A stretch of 64,000 bases of DNA from Paludibaculum fermentans (GTDB lineage Bacteria; Acidobacteriota; Terriglobia; Bryobacterales; Bryobacteraceae), in contig NZ_CP063849.1 in NCBI RefSeq assembly GCF_015277775.1, positions 4,402,001 to 4,466,000 on the forward strand, written 5' to 3'. This document shows, one piece after another, positions 8,672-17,955 of the stretch; position 1 is the first letter of the stretch; each line of letters begins with the position of its first letter. The notes under the pieces were generated by a model. That model saw nothing but the letters and a program-made list of their open reading frames with translations. It was not told the DNA's origin and did no database searches. The position numbers and the translations under genes are program-made.

Positions 8672-10024
8672 ATGCCTGACCTCGACGCTTTAAAATTCGA
8701 AATCCAAGACGAGACGCTCGGCGGCACGCGCATCAAAGTGGTCGGCGTGGGCGGCGGCGGGTCCAATGCCGTGAACCGTATGGTGGCCTCAGGTGTGGGC
8801 GGCGTCGAGTTCTTTGTCATGAACACAGACGCGCAGGCACTGCGTACATCCAAGATCGTCAACAAGATAGCGCTCGGCACACGCATCACCCACGGCCTGG
8901 GCGCGGGCTCCGATCCCGAGATCGGCCGTCAGGCTGCTCTGGAAGATACCGACAGAATCATCGAGGTTCTCGAAGGCGCCGACATGGTTTTTGTGGCGGC
9001 CGGACTGGGCGGCGGCACCGGCACCGGGGCGGCTCCTGTCATCGCAGCGCTCGCTAAAGAGTTGAATGCATTGACGATCGCCGTCGTCACCAAGCCGTTC
9101 AGTTTTGAAGGTCCACGGCGCATGAACCAGGCCGAACGCGGCCTGGCGGAACTCCACGCGACTGTCGACTGCGTCATCTCGATCCCCAACGACCGGCTGG
9201 TGGACCTTGTCCCGGCGGGAACCAGCTTCTTCGAAGCCTTCCGCATGGCCGACGACGTACTCCGCCAGGGCGTTCAGGGCATCAGCGATATCATCACGAC
9301 ACCCGGCCTGATCAACCGCGACTTTGCCGACGTCCGGGCCATCATGCTGGGCATGGGCTTTGCCATGATGGGCACGGCCTCGGCCAAAGGCCCGAACGCG
9401 GCCGTCGAAGCCGCCAAAGCCGCCATCCAGTGCCCGCTGCTGGAAGAGGGCGGACTCAAGGGCGCCCGCGCCATCCTGCTCAACATCACGTCTTCCGGCA
9501 ACCTGTCGCTGCACGAGATGCACGACGCCTGCAAACTCATCCGGGAGGCCACCGGCAACCCAGACGTCCAGATTAACTTCGGGCTGGTTCCTGACGACAC
9601 CCTGGATGATGAAGTGAAGATCACGGTGATCGCCACCGGCTTCCAGCGCGAGAATATGCAGCACGTGGAACCGCCGCATGTGTCCGCGGTCCGCAGCGGT
9701 GCCCCCAAGGTGCTCACCCCCGCGGCAGTGCCCAGCAGCACCCTGATGCCGGTCACGCAGCAGCCGTTCCCTTCCATGCAGTTCCCGCCCGGGACTGAGC
9801 CGATGTTCACTTCGGTGGAAATGCCGGGCCAGGAACAGTATTCCGACGTGACGCTCGATGTGGAAGCCGAGCCAGAGACCGAGGCGCAGCCTCAGGCCGC
9901 TGAAGCGGAACTGCCGCCCCAGTTGCCTCCGAAGCCGGCTCCGCAGGGCGACGACGACGCGTTTTCCCTGGATGATCTCGACACCCCCGCGTTCCTGAGG
10001 CGGGAGCGGAAGCTGTTCCAATAA
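8672..10024 (+). CDS. ftsZ: Cell division protein FtsZ
   Basis: Tubulin-like GTPase that forms the division ring. The 450-residue product has the GTP-binding GGGTGTG signature at residues 113-119, the synergy (T7) loop NRDFADVRAIM near 215, a Pro/Glu-rich linker from about 330, and a clear C-terminal tail DLDTPAFLRR that is the FtsA-binding peptide. AAAGGAA precedes the ATG. The TAA shares its last base with the murA ATG. Confidence 0.98.
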   Translation: MPDLDALKFEIQDETLGGTRIKVVGVGGGGSNAVNRMVASGVGGVEFFVMNTDAQALRTSKIVNKIALGTRITHGLGAGSDPEIGRQAALEDTDRIIEVLEGADMVFVAAGLGGGTGTGAAPVIAALAKELNALTIAVVTKPFSFEGPRRMNQAERGLAELHATVDCVISIPNDRLVDLVPAGTSFFEAFRMADDVLRQGVQGISDIITTPGLINRDFADVRAIMLGMGFAMMGTASAKGPNAAVEAAKAAIQCPLLEEGGLKGARAILLNITSSGNLSLHEMHDACKLIREATGNPDVQINFGLVPDDTLDDEVKITVIATGFQRENMQHVEPPHVSAVRSGAPKVLTPAAVPSSTLMPVTQQPFPSMQFPPGTEPMFTSVEMPGQEQYSDVTLDVEAEPETEAQPQAAEAELPPQLPPKPAPQGDDDAFSLDDLDTPAFLRRERKLFQ

Positions 10025-11358
10025 TGTCGGCCTCGGCGACTGCACGTGGGACGGATCAGATGATACTACGCGGAGGCAAGCCTCTCTCGGGAGAGGTGGC
10101 TCTCAAAGGCGCCAAGAACGCCTTGCCCAAGATCATGGTTGCGGCTTTGCTGACGGCAGAGCGGTGCACCTTGAGAAACGTCTCGCGCATCGTGGATGTG
10201 GCGATCGTCAGTGACCTCATCACCGCCCTGGGCGGCGAGGTCACCTACACTTCCCCCGATGTCCTCGAGATCTGCGCTGCCAACCTCCATCCCATGGAGC
10301 GCAGTGTCCTCAAGGAATTCACCGGCAAGAGCCGCATTCCCATCCTGACCTGCGGGCCCCTGCTGGCCCGTTTTGGCGAGGCGCCCGTTCCCTCTCTCGG
10401 CGGCTGCCGCATCGGGACCCGCCCGGTGGACTTCCACATCCGCGCCCTGCAGGACATGGGCGCCCAACTGCACGACGAGTCGGGCAACGCGCTGCTGACC
10501 TGCGAGCGGCTCTATGGCAACAAGATCCGCCTGGACTACCCCAGTGTCGGCGCGACGGAGCAGGTGATTCTCGCCGCCGTGCGGGCCGAAGGCGTCACGG
10601 AGCTCTCCAACGCCGCCATGGAGCCCGAGATCATGGACCTGATCATGGTGCTCCAAAAGATGGGCGCTGTCATCAGCGTGGACGTCGACCGGGTCATAAC
10701 CATCATCGGCGTGAAAGTTCTGCGGGGTTTTGACCACACCCCCATCCCCGACCGGCTTGAGGCCGCCTCCTGGGCTTCCGCCGCCATCGCCACCAACGGC
10801 CGAATCTTCGTCCGCAACGCGCGCCAGGTGGACATGATGACCTTCCTCAACCGCTACAGGCAAATCGGCGGTGATTTCCGGGTAACCAACGAGGGCATAG
10901 AATTCTGGCGAGCTGGCGCGAAACTGCGCTCTTCCGCCTTGGAGACCGACGTTCACCCCGGGTTCACGACCGATTATCAGCAGCCGTTCGTCATCGCTCT
11001 CACCCAGGCCGAAGGCGTTTCCATCGTTCATGAGACCGTCTACGAACAGCGCTTCGGCTATATTGATGCGCTCAACCGCATGGGCGCCCAGATCCAACTC
11101 TATCGGGAATGCCTGGGAGGCCTCCGCTGCCGCTTTGGGCAGCGCAACTACAAGCACAGCGCGGTGATCGTGGGGCCAACGCCGCTGCGCGGCGCCGAGA
11201 TCAATATTCCTGACCTGCGCGCCGGTTTCAGCTATGTGATTGCGGCCTTGGTGGCGGAAGGCGAGTCGACGCTCTCCAATACGGGCCTGATCGAACGCGG
11301 CTACGAGGACCTCGTGGGCAAGCTGCTGCGGCTAGGAGCCCAGATCGTCGACGCCTGA
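10024..11358 (+). CDS. murA: UDP-N-acetylglucosamine 1-carboxyvinyltransferase
   Basis: MurA transfers enolpyruvate from PEP to UDP-GlcNAc, the first committed step of peptidoglycan synthesis. At 444 residues it is slightly longer than the usual 420 because of an N-terminal extension before LRGGKPLSGEVALKGAKNA. The catalytic Cys is retained in SLGGCRIGTRP near residue 125, so fosfomycin sensitivity of the enzyme is plausible. It overlaps ftsZ by one base and closes the forward cluster. Its last 27 bases overlap the end of the convergent FkbM gene. murA is not usually at the end of a dcw cluster. Confidence 0.96.
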   Translation: MSASATARGTDQMILRGGKPLSGEVALKGAKNALPKIMVAALLTAERCTLRNVSRIVDVAIVSDLITALGGEVTYTSPDVLEICAANLHPMERSVLKEFTGKSRIPILTCGPLLARFGEAPVPSLGGCRIGTRPVDFHIRALQDMGAQLHDESGNALLTCERLYGNKIRLDYPSVGATEQVILAAVRAEGVTELSNAAMEPEIMDLIMVLQKMGAVISVDVDRVITIIGVKVLRGFDHTPIPDRLEAASWASAAIATNGRIFVRNARQVDMMTFLNRYRQIGGDFRVTNEGIEFWRAGAKLRSSALETDVHPGFTTDYQQPFVIALTQAEGVSIVHETVYEQRFGYIDALNRMGAQIQLYRECLGGLRCRFGQRNYKHSAVIVGPTPLRGAEINIPDLRAGFSYVIAALVAEGESTLSNTGLIERGYEDLVGKLLRLGAQIVDA

Positions 11359-12213
11359 GGCATCCCGGCGTACGCCGTGGACGTGGTAAGGAACGTAATA
11401 GCGTGGGTCCTCGTCCCTGGTAATGAGTTCAAATCCGCAGTCCGTCAGGAACTCCCGCACAAAGCCCAGCGTGCGGAAATCTTCGCCCTCGCCTCGCCCC
11501 GCCCGGAAATCGTGAGCGGCGATACACACGTGGGCGGTTCGCATCATGGCGTTCCGGCAACCAGGTAACGCCTGACGCTCCGCGCCCTCGATGTTCATTT
11601 TGAGGAAGTCGATGTGGTCGAGCCCCATCTCGGCGGCTAGGCTGTCAAACGTCACCCCCTCCACCGGGAAACTCGTGGGCGTCGCGTCGCCGCTCCGCAC
11701 AAAGTTGGACTCCCACACGGGCAGGGTCTCAATATGCAGCCGCGCGGGCACATCCACGCAGGCTACATTGAGCGTCTGAACGTTAGCCAACCCATTCAGC
11801 TCACAGAACCGGTTCAGAACACGGTAGTTCGTCGGATGCGCCTCGATGGCCCAAACATGCCCTTCTGAACCCACTTTCTGGGAAAAGGCGAAGACATCCT
11901 CACCGCGGCCGGCGCCGATGTCGACGATCACATCGCCAAGCTTCGGCTTGTAGACGTGAAACCAATAGTCGTCAGCATCGCACACGTATTTCGTCGCCAT
12001 GTGACACCAGCGGTCCCAGCGAGGCTGTGCGGTCTGGAATAGCTCGGGATCCGGGAATGAAATCCCTTCCGCCCGCCGAATCCACATTCCGTCCCAAAGG
12101 ATCTCTATCGGCTCGCCGCTGGCGGCGCGTGCGGCCCTGGTCGCCACACGTGCCAATTCGTCTCTCGACCCCGGCCGGTCCAGTTCGCGGACCGTCTCTT
12201 CAGCAATCCACAT
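11332..12213 (-). CDS. FkbM-family SAM-dependent methyltransferase
   Basis: Predicted O-methyltransferase of the FkbM type, acting on an unknown sugar or polyketide-like substrate. The 293-residue product has the SAM-binding motif IVDIGAGRGEDVF near residue 95, AIEAHPTNYRVL as the acidic motif II region, and the FkbM hallmark DHIDFLKMNIEGAERQALPG near 200. The chosen ATG at 12213 overlaps the stop of the upstream aldo/keto reductase by 14 bases; a TTG at 12222 would add three residues. The 3' end overlaps murA on the other strand by 27 bases, so convergent transcription may interfere. Confidence 0.82.
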   Translation of the reverse strand: MWIAEETVRELDRPGSRDELARVATRAARAASGEPIEILWDGMWIRRAEGISFPDPELFQTAQPRWDRWCHMATKYVCDADDYWFHVYKPKLGDVIVDIGAGRGEDVFAFSQKVGSEGHVWAIEAHPTNYRVLNRFCELNGLANVQTLNVACVDVPARLHIETLPVWESNFVRSGDATPTSFPVEGVTFDSLAAEMGLDHIDFLKMNIEGAERQALPGCRNAMMRTAHVCIAAHDFRAGRGEGEDFRTLGFVREFLTDCGFELITRDEDPRYYVPYHVHGVRRDASGVDDLGS

Positions 12214-13165
12214 GATCTGCAAAGAAATGATCGATGGATGCCCTCATCTGGGCTGAGACGCTCTTCGGCAGGGAGTTCATCTCCTCGGAGCTGAGCGGCT
12301 TGAAGTTCTTCGCCACGTTCGTATTAAAGTCGATGTGCTCCAATTGGGGCATGCCCACCGTGGTGGCGGTTACCGGCAGCGACATCGCATACCGCAACAG
12401 CATCTCGGGTGCCGCCTTACCCAGCAGCTTCTCCTGGGCGAACACTTTCATCGCCGTGAGGCCCATCTTCTTTTTCAGGGCCACCGGCATCGCTACGGAT
12501 TCGAATCCGGAGGCGCCGGTCTGCCCCTGTCCCGCTTTGTCCGAGGGCGCCGCGTTCCCGATCTGGGCGATATTCAATGCCATCTGCGTCGAATCGAAAT
12601 CGTTGTGCTCCAGCGCAGCCTTCAGCACCTGAGGATTCTGGTGGCAGGTGATACCGATGAAGCGCGCAACCTTCTGCTCGCGCAGCTGATACATCGCCTT
12701 CAGCTGGCCGTTCGGCCCTTCGATCTTTGCCAGGTCGTCTTCATTGCCCAATGCGTGAATGTGCATGAGGTCCACCTGGCTGACTCCAAAATTCTTCAGC
12801 GAGCGATCGACAATGCGCATTGTGTCGTCGAAAGACCGGTCGCCGCCGATCTTGGTGACCAGGAAGAAGTTCTTCTTGTGGGACTTGAGATACTCACCCA
12901 CCCATTGCTCGCTCTGCCCGTCGCCATAGCTGGCAGCCGAGTCGACGTATGTCACTCCGGCCTTAAGCGCACGATCGAGGGCGGGCAGGCCTTTGTCTGG
13001 AGTCTTGTAAGCCAGCCAGCGGCTGCCGGCCCCGAACGCCAACAAACTGACCTTCTCGCCGGTGCGGCCTAGAGTTCGCATCGGCATTCCGGTTTGGGCG
13101 TCAATTTCAGTGGCGAGCGCCGCAAGCGCGGCGGTTGTCAAAAAGGACCTTCGGGAAATGCTCAT
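12200..13165 (-). CDS. Tat-exported aldo/keto reductase
   Basis: NADPH-type aldo/keto reductase fold. The N-terminus MSISRRSFLTTAALAALA is a typical twin-arginine signal, so export folded with bound cofactor is predicted. The catalytic tetrad residues are visible: Asp in YVDSA, Tyr in SYGDG, Lys in LVTKIG and His in MHIHAL. The 321-residue length fits. GGAG lies five bases before the ATG at 13165; the in-frame codon at 13183 is unlikely to be the start. It overlaps the downstream FkbM gene by 14 bases. Physiological substrate unknown. Confidence 0.88.
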   Translation of the reverse strand: MSISRRSFLTTAALAALATEIDAQTGMPMRTLGRTGEKVSLLAFGAGSRWLAYKTPDKGLPALDRALKAGVTYVDSAASYGDGQSEQWVGEYLKSHKKNFFLVTKIGGDRSFDDTMRIVDRSLKNFGVSQVDLMHIHALGNEDDLAKIEGPNGQLKAMYQLREQKVARFIGITCHQNPQVLKAALEHNDFDSTQMALNIAQIGNAAPSDKAGQGQTGASGFESVAMPVALKKKMGLTAMKVFAQEKLLGKAAPEMLLRYAMSLPVTATTVGMPQLEHIDFNTNVAKNFKPLSSEEMNSLPKSVSAQMRASIDHFFADHVDC

Positions 13166-13259
13166 GGTGACTCCTTCTCGCAAATGGCATTGTATCAGTT
13201 AGGGTGTAGGCGAGAGGGGCCGCGGATCACTCGATCCGCCGCGCGGCTCGCACATGCTC

Positions 13260-14162
13260 CTAATTGTCGCGCTGGGAAACTGCCCCGTCCGGGCAGCTCA
13301 ACGCATCGAGCAACTTGGGTGCGCTGGGACACGTTTTGTGGACGGCCACGGCCAGGCCAATTGTCGTCACCAGGATGAGAAGCAGGGGAATCCAGGTCAC
13401 GCCAAGAACGCTGCGGAGCCAGCCCTTGGCTTCCGCCTTTTTCGCCGCACCCGTCAGGCACGAGGCCAGCAGGGCATTCAATGCGATGTCGGGCAGAATT
13501 TGCGGGGCGGCGTAGATCAGATAGCCGCCGGCGCCGAAAAGCACCAGAACGAGAAGCGCCAGGAGCGCGAGAATCCAGATTCCATCGTCCAGATCGATGT
13601 CGAGGTCTAGGCTGGGAAAGCTGAATCCATGCCCGCCGCCTCCTCCACCGGAGCTCACCGGTGCCACCCTGGTGTCTGCCACGCCCCAGACATCCGAAGC
13701 ACCTCCGCCGCCGGAGTCGCCGCCCCCAAACGACATGGCCGATCCACCACCCAACGAGGGGCCGCCGCCGCTGGAGGACCCGCCCCAGAATGGGAAGTCG
13801 ATGTTACCTGGATCCAGCCCGGACCCTAACCCGGAGCCGGTTGGTTTCCGCGATGGTACATCCAGCAGCACGTAAGCCACCCAGATACGCATCAACCCCA
13901 CAAAAACGAAATAGGCGAGGAGCACCGCCAGCGGGTACCGCACCAGCACCGAGGTGAGGCCGGCCATCAGCAGCAACTTGCTGGCCAGCACTCCGCTCGA
14001 CGTTGTGGCAAGCAGCAGCAGGCTCATGTGGAACCGCACGAAATACTGGCGCAATACGCGCTGCCGGAACTTCTGGCCCAGCGTCGCGCTGTCCAGCCGC
14101 CGGAAACCCTGCCTCGCCTTCAAAGGACCCTCCTCCTGAAACTGCTCACAGCGCTTACTCAC
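13260..14162 (-). CDS. Hypothetical glycine-rich membrane protein
   Basis: No family recognised. The roughly 300-residue product shows two N-terminal membrane helices (around residues 45-95), then a 90-residue low-complexity stretch rich in Gly and Ser with short GGG runs, an acidic patch LDLDIDLDDG, and at least two more membrane helices before a Cys-containing tail. The GTG chosen at 14162 overlaps the stop codon of the yjbQ-like gene in a GTGAGTAA arrangement, implying translational coupling; an ATG 44 codons further in is an alternative. The glycine-rich insert may be an extracytoplasmic flexible linker. Confidence 0.6.
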   Translation of the reverse strand: MSKRCEQFQEEGPLKARQGFRRLDSATLGQKFRQRVLRQYFVRFHMSLLLLATTSSGVLASKLLLMAGLTSVLVRYPLAVLLAYFVFVGLMRIWVAYVLLDVPSRKPTGSGLGSGLDPGNIDFPFWGGSSSGGGPSLGGGSAMSFGGGDSGGGGASDVWGVADTRVAPVSSGGGGGGHGFSFPSLDLDIDLDDGIWILALLALLVLVLFGAGGYLIYAAPQILPDIALNALLASCLTGAAKKAEAKGWLRSVLGVTWIPLLLILVTTIGLAVAVHKTCPSAPKLLDALSCPDGAVSQRDN

Positions 14163-14574
14163 CCAGAAGGTGAGCGGCCACGCTGCGGTGGTGGGACGAC
14201 GTGCGGTGTTCGAAAAGGTAAATCCCCTGCCAGGTGCCCAAAGCCAGGCGGCCACCGATCAGGGGAATTGTGAGCTGGCCCCCCGTCAGCACACTTCGGA
14301 TGTGGGCCGGCATATCGTCGGCCCCCTCCATGGTGTGTACATACAGGCGGTTGTCTTCAGGAACAATCCGCTCGAAATAGCGGATCAAGTCTGCCTGCAC
14401 ATCCGGATCGGCGTTCTCCTGAATGATCAGGGACGCCGAAGTATGGCGGCAGAACAAAGTCAGCACGCCGGTTCGGAGCGAGCAGCTCCGCACCCAGGCT
14501 TCCACATCCGATGTGAATTCGTACAGACCCTTGCCACGCGTGCGGACGATGAACTCCTGTACAGCCTGCCGCAT
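14155..14574 (-). CDS. YjbQ-like (UPF0047) protein, secondary thiamine-phosphate synthase family
   Basis: The 139-residue product matches the YjbQ/UPF0047 family in length and motifs: GVLTLFCRHTSASLIIQEN, NADPDVQADLIRYFERIVPED and LALGTWQGIYLFEHR. Members can complement thiamine-phosphate synthase mutants weakly, so the true role is unclear. The start ATG is at 14574, 15 bases after the glmS stop, with the same direction of transcription. It overlaps the downstream membrane-protein gene by 8 bases. Confidence 0.85.
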   Translation of the reverse strand: MRQAVQEFIVRTRGKGLYEFTSDVEAWVRSCSLRTGVLTLFCRHTSASLIIQENADPDVQADLIRYFERIVPEDNRLYVHTMEGADDMPAHIRSVLTGGQLTIPLIGGRLALGTWQGIYLFEHRTSSHHRSVAAHLLGE

Positions 14575-14589
14575 CTCGTGACCCGGGGA

Positions 14590-16443
14590 CTACTCGACGG
14601 TGACGCTCTTCGCCAGGTTGCGAGGCTGGTCCACGTCGCAACCACGCCGAACGGCGATGTGATACGCCAGCAACTGCAGCGGAACCACCTCCAGAATAGG
14701 CAATAGCAACTCGCGCGTGGGAGGCACCCATATCACGTGATCGGCCGACCGCGTCACGTCGGTCATACCTTCCGTCGCCACCGCGACCACCTTCCCCCCG
14801 CGCGCCTTCACTTCCTGGATGTTCGAGAGCGTCTTCTCATACCGCAGCACGCTCGCTTCGTCCTCGGGATCCGCCGTCGCCAGCACCACTGTAGGTAGCG
14901 ACTCGTCAATCAGCGCATTCGGCCCATGCTTCATCTCCCCGGCGGGATAGCCTTCCGCGTGGATGTAGGATATCTCCTTCAGCTTCAGTGCGCCTTCCAG
15001 GGCGATAGGATAGTGAATGCCACGGCCCAGGTACAGGAAGTCGGTGGCTTTGAACAACCACTTCACCAGATCTTCATAGTGCGCGTCGGCCGAAAGCACA
15101 TGCTCCAGTTTGGCGGGAATCCGAAGCAACTCCTGCGCCAGATCCTGAGACTGCTCAGGAGTCTGCCGGCCCCGCGCCTGCCCTAGGTACATGGCCAGGA
15201 TGAACAACGCCGTCAACTGGGCTGTGAACGCCTTGGTGGAGGCCACGCCGATCTCGGGTCCGGCATGCGTCAACAGGGTGCCCGCCGCCTCACGCGAGAT
15301 CATGGATCCCATTACATTGCAGATCGAAAGCGTCCGCGAGCCCTTGCTCTTCGCTTCCCGCTGAGCCGCCAGCGTGTCGGCAGTTTCGCCGGACTGCGAA
15401 ATCAGCACGGTGAGCGAGTTCGGATTGACGATCGGATCCCGGTAGCGGAATTCACTGCCGTAATCCACCTCAACCGGAATGCGCGCCAGCCGTTCGATCA
15501 TGAACTTGCCGGCCAGTGCCGCGTGCCACGACGTACCGCAAGCCACAATCCGCACGTTCTGGAACTCCGCGAACTCCTTGGGCTGGATCTGCATCTCATC
15601 CAGGAAGACCCGGCCGCTCTCCTGGCCTACACGGCCCAGAATCGTGTCGCGGACGGCGCGCGGCTGCTCATAGATCTCCTTGAGCATGAAGTGCTTGTAG
15701 CCGCCCTTTTCCGCCATGATCGGATCCCACAGGATGTGCGATACCTGCCGCTTCACCGGCCGGCCATCCAGATCCATCAGGCGGACTCCGTCAGCAGTCA
15801 GCACGGCGATGTCGCCGTCGTGCAGGAAGAAGACGTCGCGGGTGTGGCTGAGAATTGCGGGCACATCGGAAGCAACGAAATACTCGCCTTCCCCCAAACC
15901 CACCACCACGGGAGGACCATTTCGCGCGGCGACAATCTTCCCCGGATCCAATCGCGAAATCGCGGCAATGGCGAACACACCCCGCAAGCGGCCTACCGCC
16001 AGGCGCACTGCCTCTTCCAGGCTGCCCTGGAAGTACTTCTCCACCAGGTGAGGGATGATCTCGGTGTCTGTTTCCGTCTGGAACGCGTGGCCCTCAGCTT
16101 CGAGTTCCTGCTTCAGCGCCAGGTAGTTTTCCACGATGCCGTTGTGAACCACCACGATGTCGCCCTTGGAGTCGCGGTGAGGATGTGCGTTCTCTTCGGT
16201 CGGGCGTCCGTGCGTGGCCCAGCGGGTGTGGCCGATGCCATACCAGCCGTCCACGGGAGATAGGCGCACAGCTTCTTCCAGGTTGTGGAGTTTGCCCGAC
16301 ACGCGCCGCAAATGGAGGTTCAGGTCTTCGTCGACCACGGCCAGGCCGGCCGAATCATACCCTCGATATTCCAGCCGCCGCAACCCTTCCAGCAGGATGG
16401 GTACAGGTTTCTTATTGCCGACGTAACCGATGATTCCGCACAT
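14590..16443 (-). CDS. glmS: Glutamine--fructose-6-phosphate aminotransferase (isomerizing)
   Basis: Makes glucosamine-6-phosphate from fructose-6-phosphate and glutamine, the entry to UDP-GlcNAc. The 617-residue protein has the N-terminal glutamine amidotransferase domain starting MCGIIGYVG, where Cys2 is the nucleophile, then two SIS sugar-isomerase domains ([10 protein letters not shown] near 355) and the C-terminal [13 protein letters not shown] lies upstream of the ATG. No glmS ribozyme is apparent in the 36-base gap after purS. Supplying UDP-GlcNAc links it functionally to the nearby mur genes. Confidence 0.97.
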   Translation of the reverse strand: MCGIIGYVGNKKPVPILLEGLRRLEYRGYDSAGLAVVDEDLNLHLRRVSGKLHNLEEAVRLSPVDGWYGIGHTRWATHGRPTEENAHPHRDSKGDIVVVHNGIVENYLALKQELEAEGHAFQTETDTEIIPHLVEKYFQGSLEEAVRLAVGRLRGVFAIAAISRLDPGKIVAARNGPPVVVGLGEGEYFVASDVPAILSHTRDVFFLHDGDIAVLTADGVRLMDLDGRPVKRQVSHILWDPIMAEKGGYKHFMLKEIYEQPRAVRDTILGRVGQESGRVFLDEMQIQPKEFAEFQNVRIVACGTSWHAALAGKFMIERLARIPVEVDYGSEFRYRDPIVNPNSLTVLISQSGETADTLAAQREAKSKGSRTLSICNVMGSMISREAAGTLLTHAGPEIGVASTKAFTAQLTALFILAMYLGQARGRQTPEQSQDLAQELLRIPAKLEHVLSADAHYEDLVKWLFKATDFLYLGRGIHYPIALEGALKLKEISYIHAEGYPAGEMKHGPNALIDESLPTVVLATADPEDEASVLRYEKTLSNIQEVKARGGKVVAVATEGMTDVTRSADHVIWVPPTRELLLPILEVVPLQLLAYHIAVRRGCDVDQPRNLAKSVTVE

Positions 16444-16460
16444 AGCTATCCTCCGAGTTT

Positions 16461-16477
16461 CGCCGCGCGGAGCGGCG
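16461..16477 (-). other. Short hairpin between purS and glmS
   Basis: CGCCGC and GCGGCG arms around a five-base loop lie between the purS stop and the glmS ribosome-binding site. No T-run, so probably not a terminator; it may modulate transcript stability or glmS translation. Confidence 0.3.
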
Positions 16478-16479
16478 GT

Positions 16480-16725
16480 CTAGCTGATTAACTCCAACCG
16501 GTACTCTTCGATGACGGGGTTCGACAGTACCTCTGAGGCAATCTGATCGAGCTCCGCCTTGGCCGCTTCCAGGCTGATTCCTTCGGCGAGTTCGATCTCA
16601 AAATACTTACCTTGGCGCACTGCGGCAATGCCGGTGTGGCCCATGCCGTTGAGGGCGCGAGCGATCGTCTGACCCTGCGGATCGAGAACGGTCTTCTTCA
16701 TGGTGACGTAGACGTGGGCTTTCAT
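16480..16725 (-). CDS. purS: Phosphoribosylformylglycinamidine synthase subunit PurS
   Basis: Small structural subunit of the PurSQL complex that makes FGAM in purine synthesis. The 81-residue length and the motifs VYVTMKKTVLDPQGQTI, VRQGKYFEIEL and NPVIEEYRLE are typical. purQ and purL are not next to it; instead glmS follows 36 bases downstream in the same direction. Both are glutamine-amidotransferase pathways. Confidence 0.92.
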   Translation of the reverse strand: MKAHVYVTMKKTVLDPQGQTIARALNGMGHTGIAAVRQGKYFEIELAEGISLEAAKAELDQIASEVLSNPVIEEYRLELIS

Positions 16726-16792
16726 TGGGCTTCTCTAGAGTTTAGCGGACATGGCAAGTCCTGTGGAGGAATCCCCCGAAAGTACCAGGACT

Positions 16793-16821
16793 TTGACCTG
16801 ACCCGCGATTCTCGCTATATT
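16793..16821 (+). promoter_or_regulatory. Sigma-70-type promoter for the HpcH/HpaI aldolase gene
   Basis: TTGACC at 16793-16798, a 17-base spacer, and TATATT at 16816-16821. The predicted start near 16828 leaves a leader of about 54 bases carrying GGAGG at 16871-16875 before the ATG at 16882. Confidence 0.6.
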
Positions 16822-16881
16822 GCGCTGAGTCCGATCAAGTCTGGGGACGGACGACACTTCTATTCCACTGGAGGAACCTCT

Positions 16882-17727
16882 ATGTCCAACAACGTGCCCA
16901 CTGGGGCTGAATTCAAAGAACAATTGCGGGCCGGCGCCCCCAAGATGGGGCTTTTTCTCAATTCACACAGTCCGACGGTAGCCGAACAACTCGCCCACAG
17001 CGGCTACGACTGGCTTCTCGTCGATACCCAACACGGTCCGATGGACCACGAAAAGCTCTCCAACATGCTGTGTGCCATCGCCAGCGGCGGAGCCAAGTCG
17101 ATGGTTCGCGTGGCCGGCTATCACGACCGCGGCGGCATCCAGCAGGCCCTCGACCTGGGCGCCGATGGCGTGCTCGTCCCCTACATCAATACGGCGGAGG
17201 AGGCCCGGCAGGCGGTAAGCTGCACCCGGTACCCCACGGCCGGGACCCGCTCAGTCTACTTCCCCCAGCGCAGCATGAACAAGGCCGGCCTGCTGGGCTA
17301 CGCGGGTAATGCGAATAAGAATGTCATCGTCGCCCTCCAGGTGGAAACGGCGGCCTGCATCGAGAACATGGCGGAAATCGCCGCGGTGCCGGGCGTCGAT
17401 ATGCTCTTCCTCGGCCAGAACGACCTGTGCATGTCCATGGGGCTCTATGAGAAGTACGAATTCCCCCACATGTACACGTCCCCGGAACTCCAGGCGGCCA
17501 CCGAGACCCTCATCTCCGAAGCGCGTAAGAATAACGTGATCCTCGGCTTGTTCCTCTTCGGAACCACCCGTGTCGCGGAGTTCCTTGCCAAGGGCTTCAG
17601 CTTCATCAGCGTCGGCAACGACCTGCATCACGTCCTCACCCAGTCCGCCGCCTACGTGCAGGATCTGGAGAAGATCGCCGCCACCGAAGGCAAACTCTGG
17701 ACCCGCCGGCCCACTGCGCTGTTCTAA
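16882..17727 (+). CDS. HpcH/HpaI-family class II aldolase
   Basis: Metal-dependent pyruvate aldolase of the 2-keto-3-deoxy acid type (HpaI, RhmA and GarL relatives). The 281-residue product shows the active-site set: His in DTQHGPMDHEKL near 50, Arg in SMVRVAGY near 75, Glu ligand in ALQVETAACIEN near 155 and Asp ligand in LFLGQNDLCMSMG near 180. The ATG at 16882 is chosen because GGAGG lies six bases before it; the frame is open further upstream but that region contains the promoter. Substrate cannot be told from sequence. A strong terminator follows 80 bases downstream. Confidence 0.85.
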   Translation: MSNNVPTGAEFKEQLRAGAPKMGLFLNSHSPTVAEQLAHSGYDWLLVDTQHGPMDHEKLSNMLCAIASGGAKSMVRVAGYHDRGGIQQALDLGADGVLVPYINTAEEARQAVSCTRYPTAGTRSVYFPQRSMNKAGLLGYAGNANKNVIVALQVETAACIENMAEIAAVPGVDMLFLGQNDLCMSMGLYEKYEFPHMYTSPELQAATETLISEARKNNVILGLFLFGTTRVAEFLAKGFSFISVGNDLHHVLTQSAAYVQDLEKIAATEGKLWTRRPTALF

Positions 17728-17806
17728 ACCTTCCGCAGCGCCGGCTCGGCCGCCAAAATTAGGCACAACCCACGGAATTTCGCAAGTGATTTAACCGTTA
17801 GACAGG

Positions 17807-17846
17807 GGCGGCCCATCTCCAATCAGGAGAAGGGCCGCCTTCGTTT
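17807..17846 (+). terminator. Intrinsic terminator after the HpcH/HpaI aldolase gene
   Basis: GGCGGCCC at 17807-17814 pairs perfectly with GGGCCGCC at 17832-17839; an inner CTCC/GGAG extends the stem, and TTCGTTTTT follows. Confidence 0.85.
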
Positions 17847-17955
17847 TTCTGAAACCCAAACAAGAGCCGGATAGTCTATAATAATAAGTAAGTCGGCCAA
17901 GTAGTCCTTCCTTATTTCTCCCTCACGTTCGGGAAAAACCAAACGGAGAAACCAA

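Noticed and set aside
16446-16479. glmS riboswitch-ribozyme upstream of glmS
   Set aside because: The gap to purS is too short and lacks the conserved core; only a simple hairpin is present.
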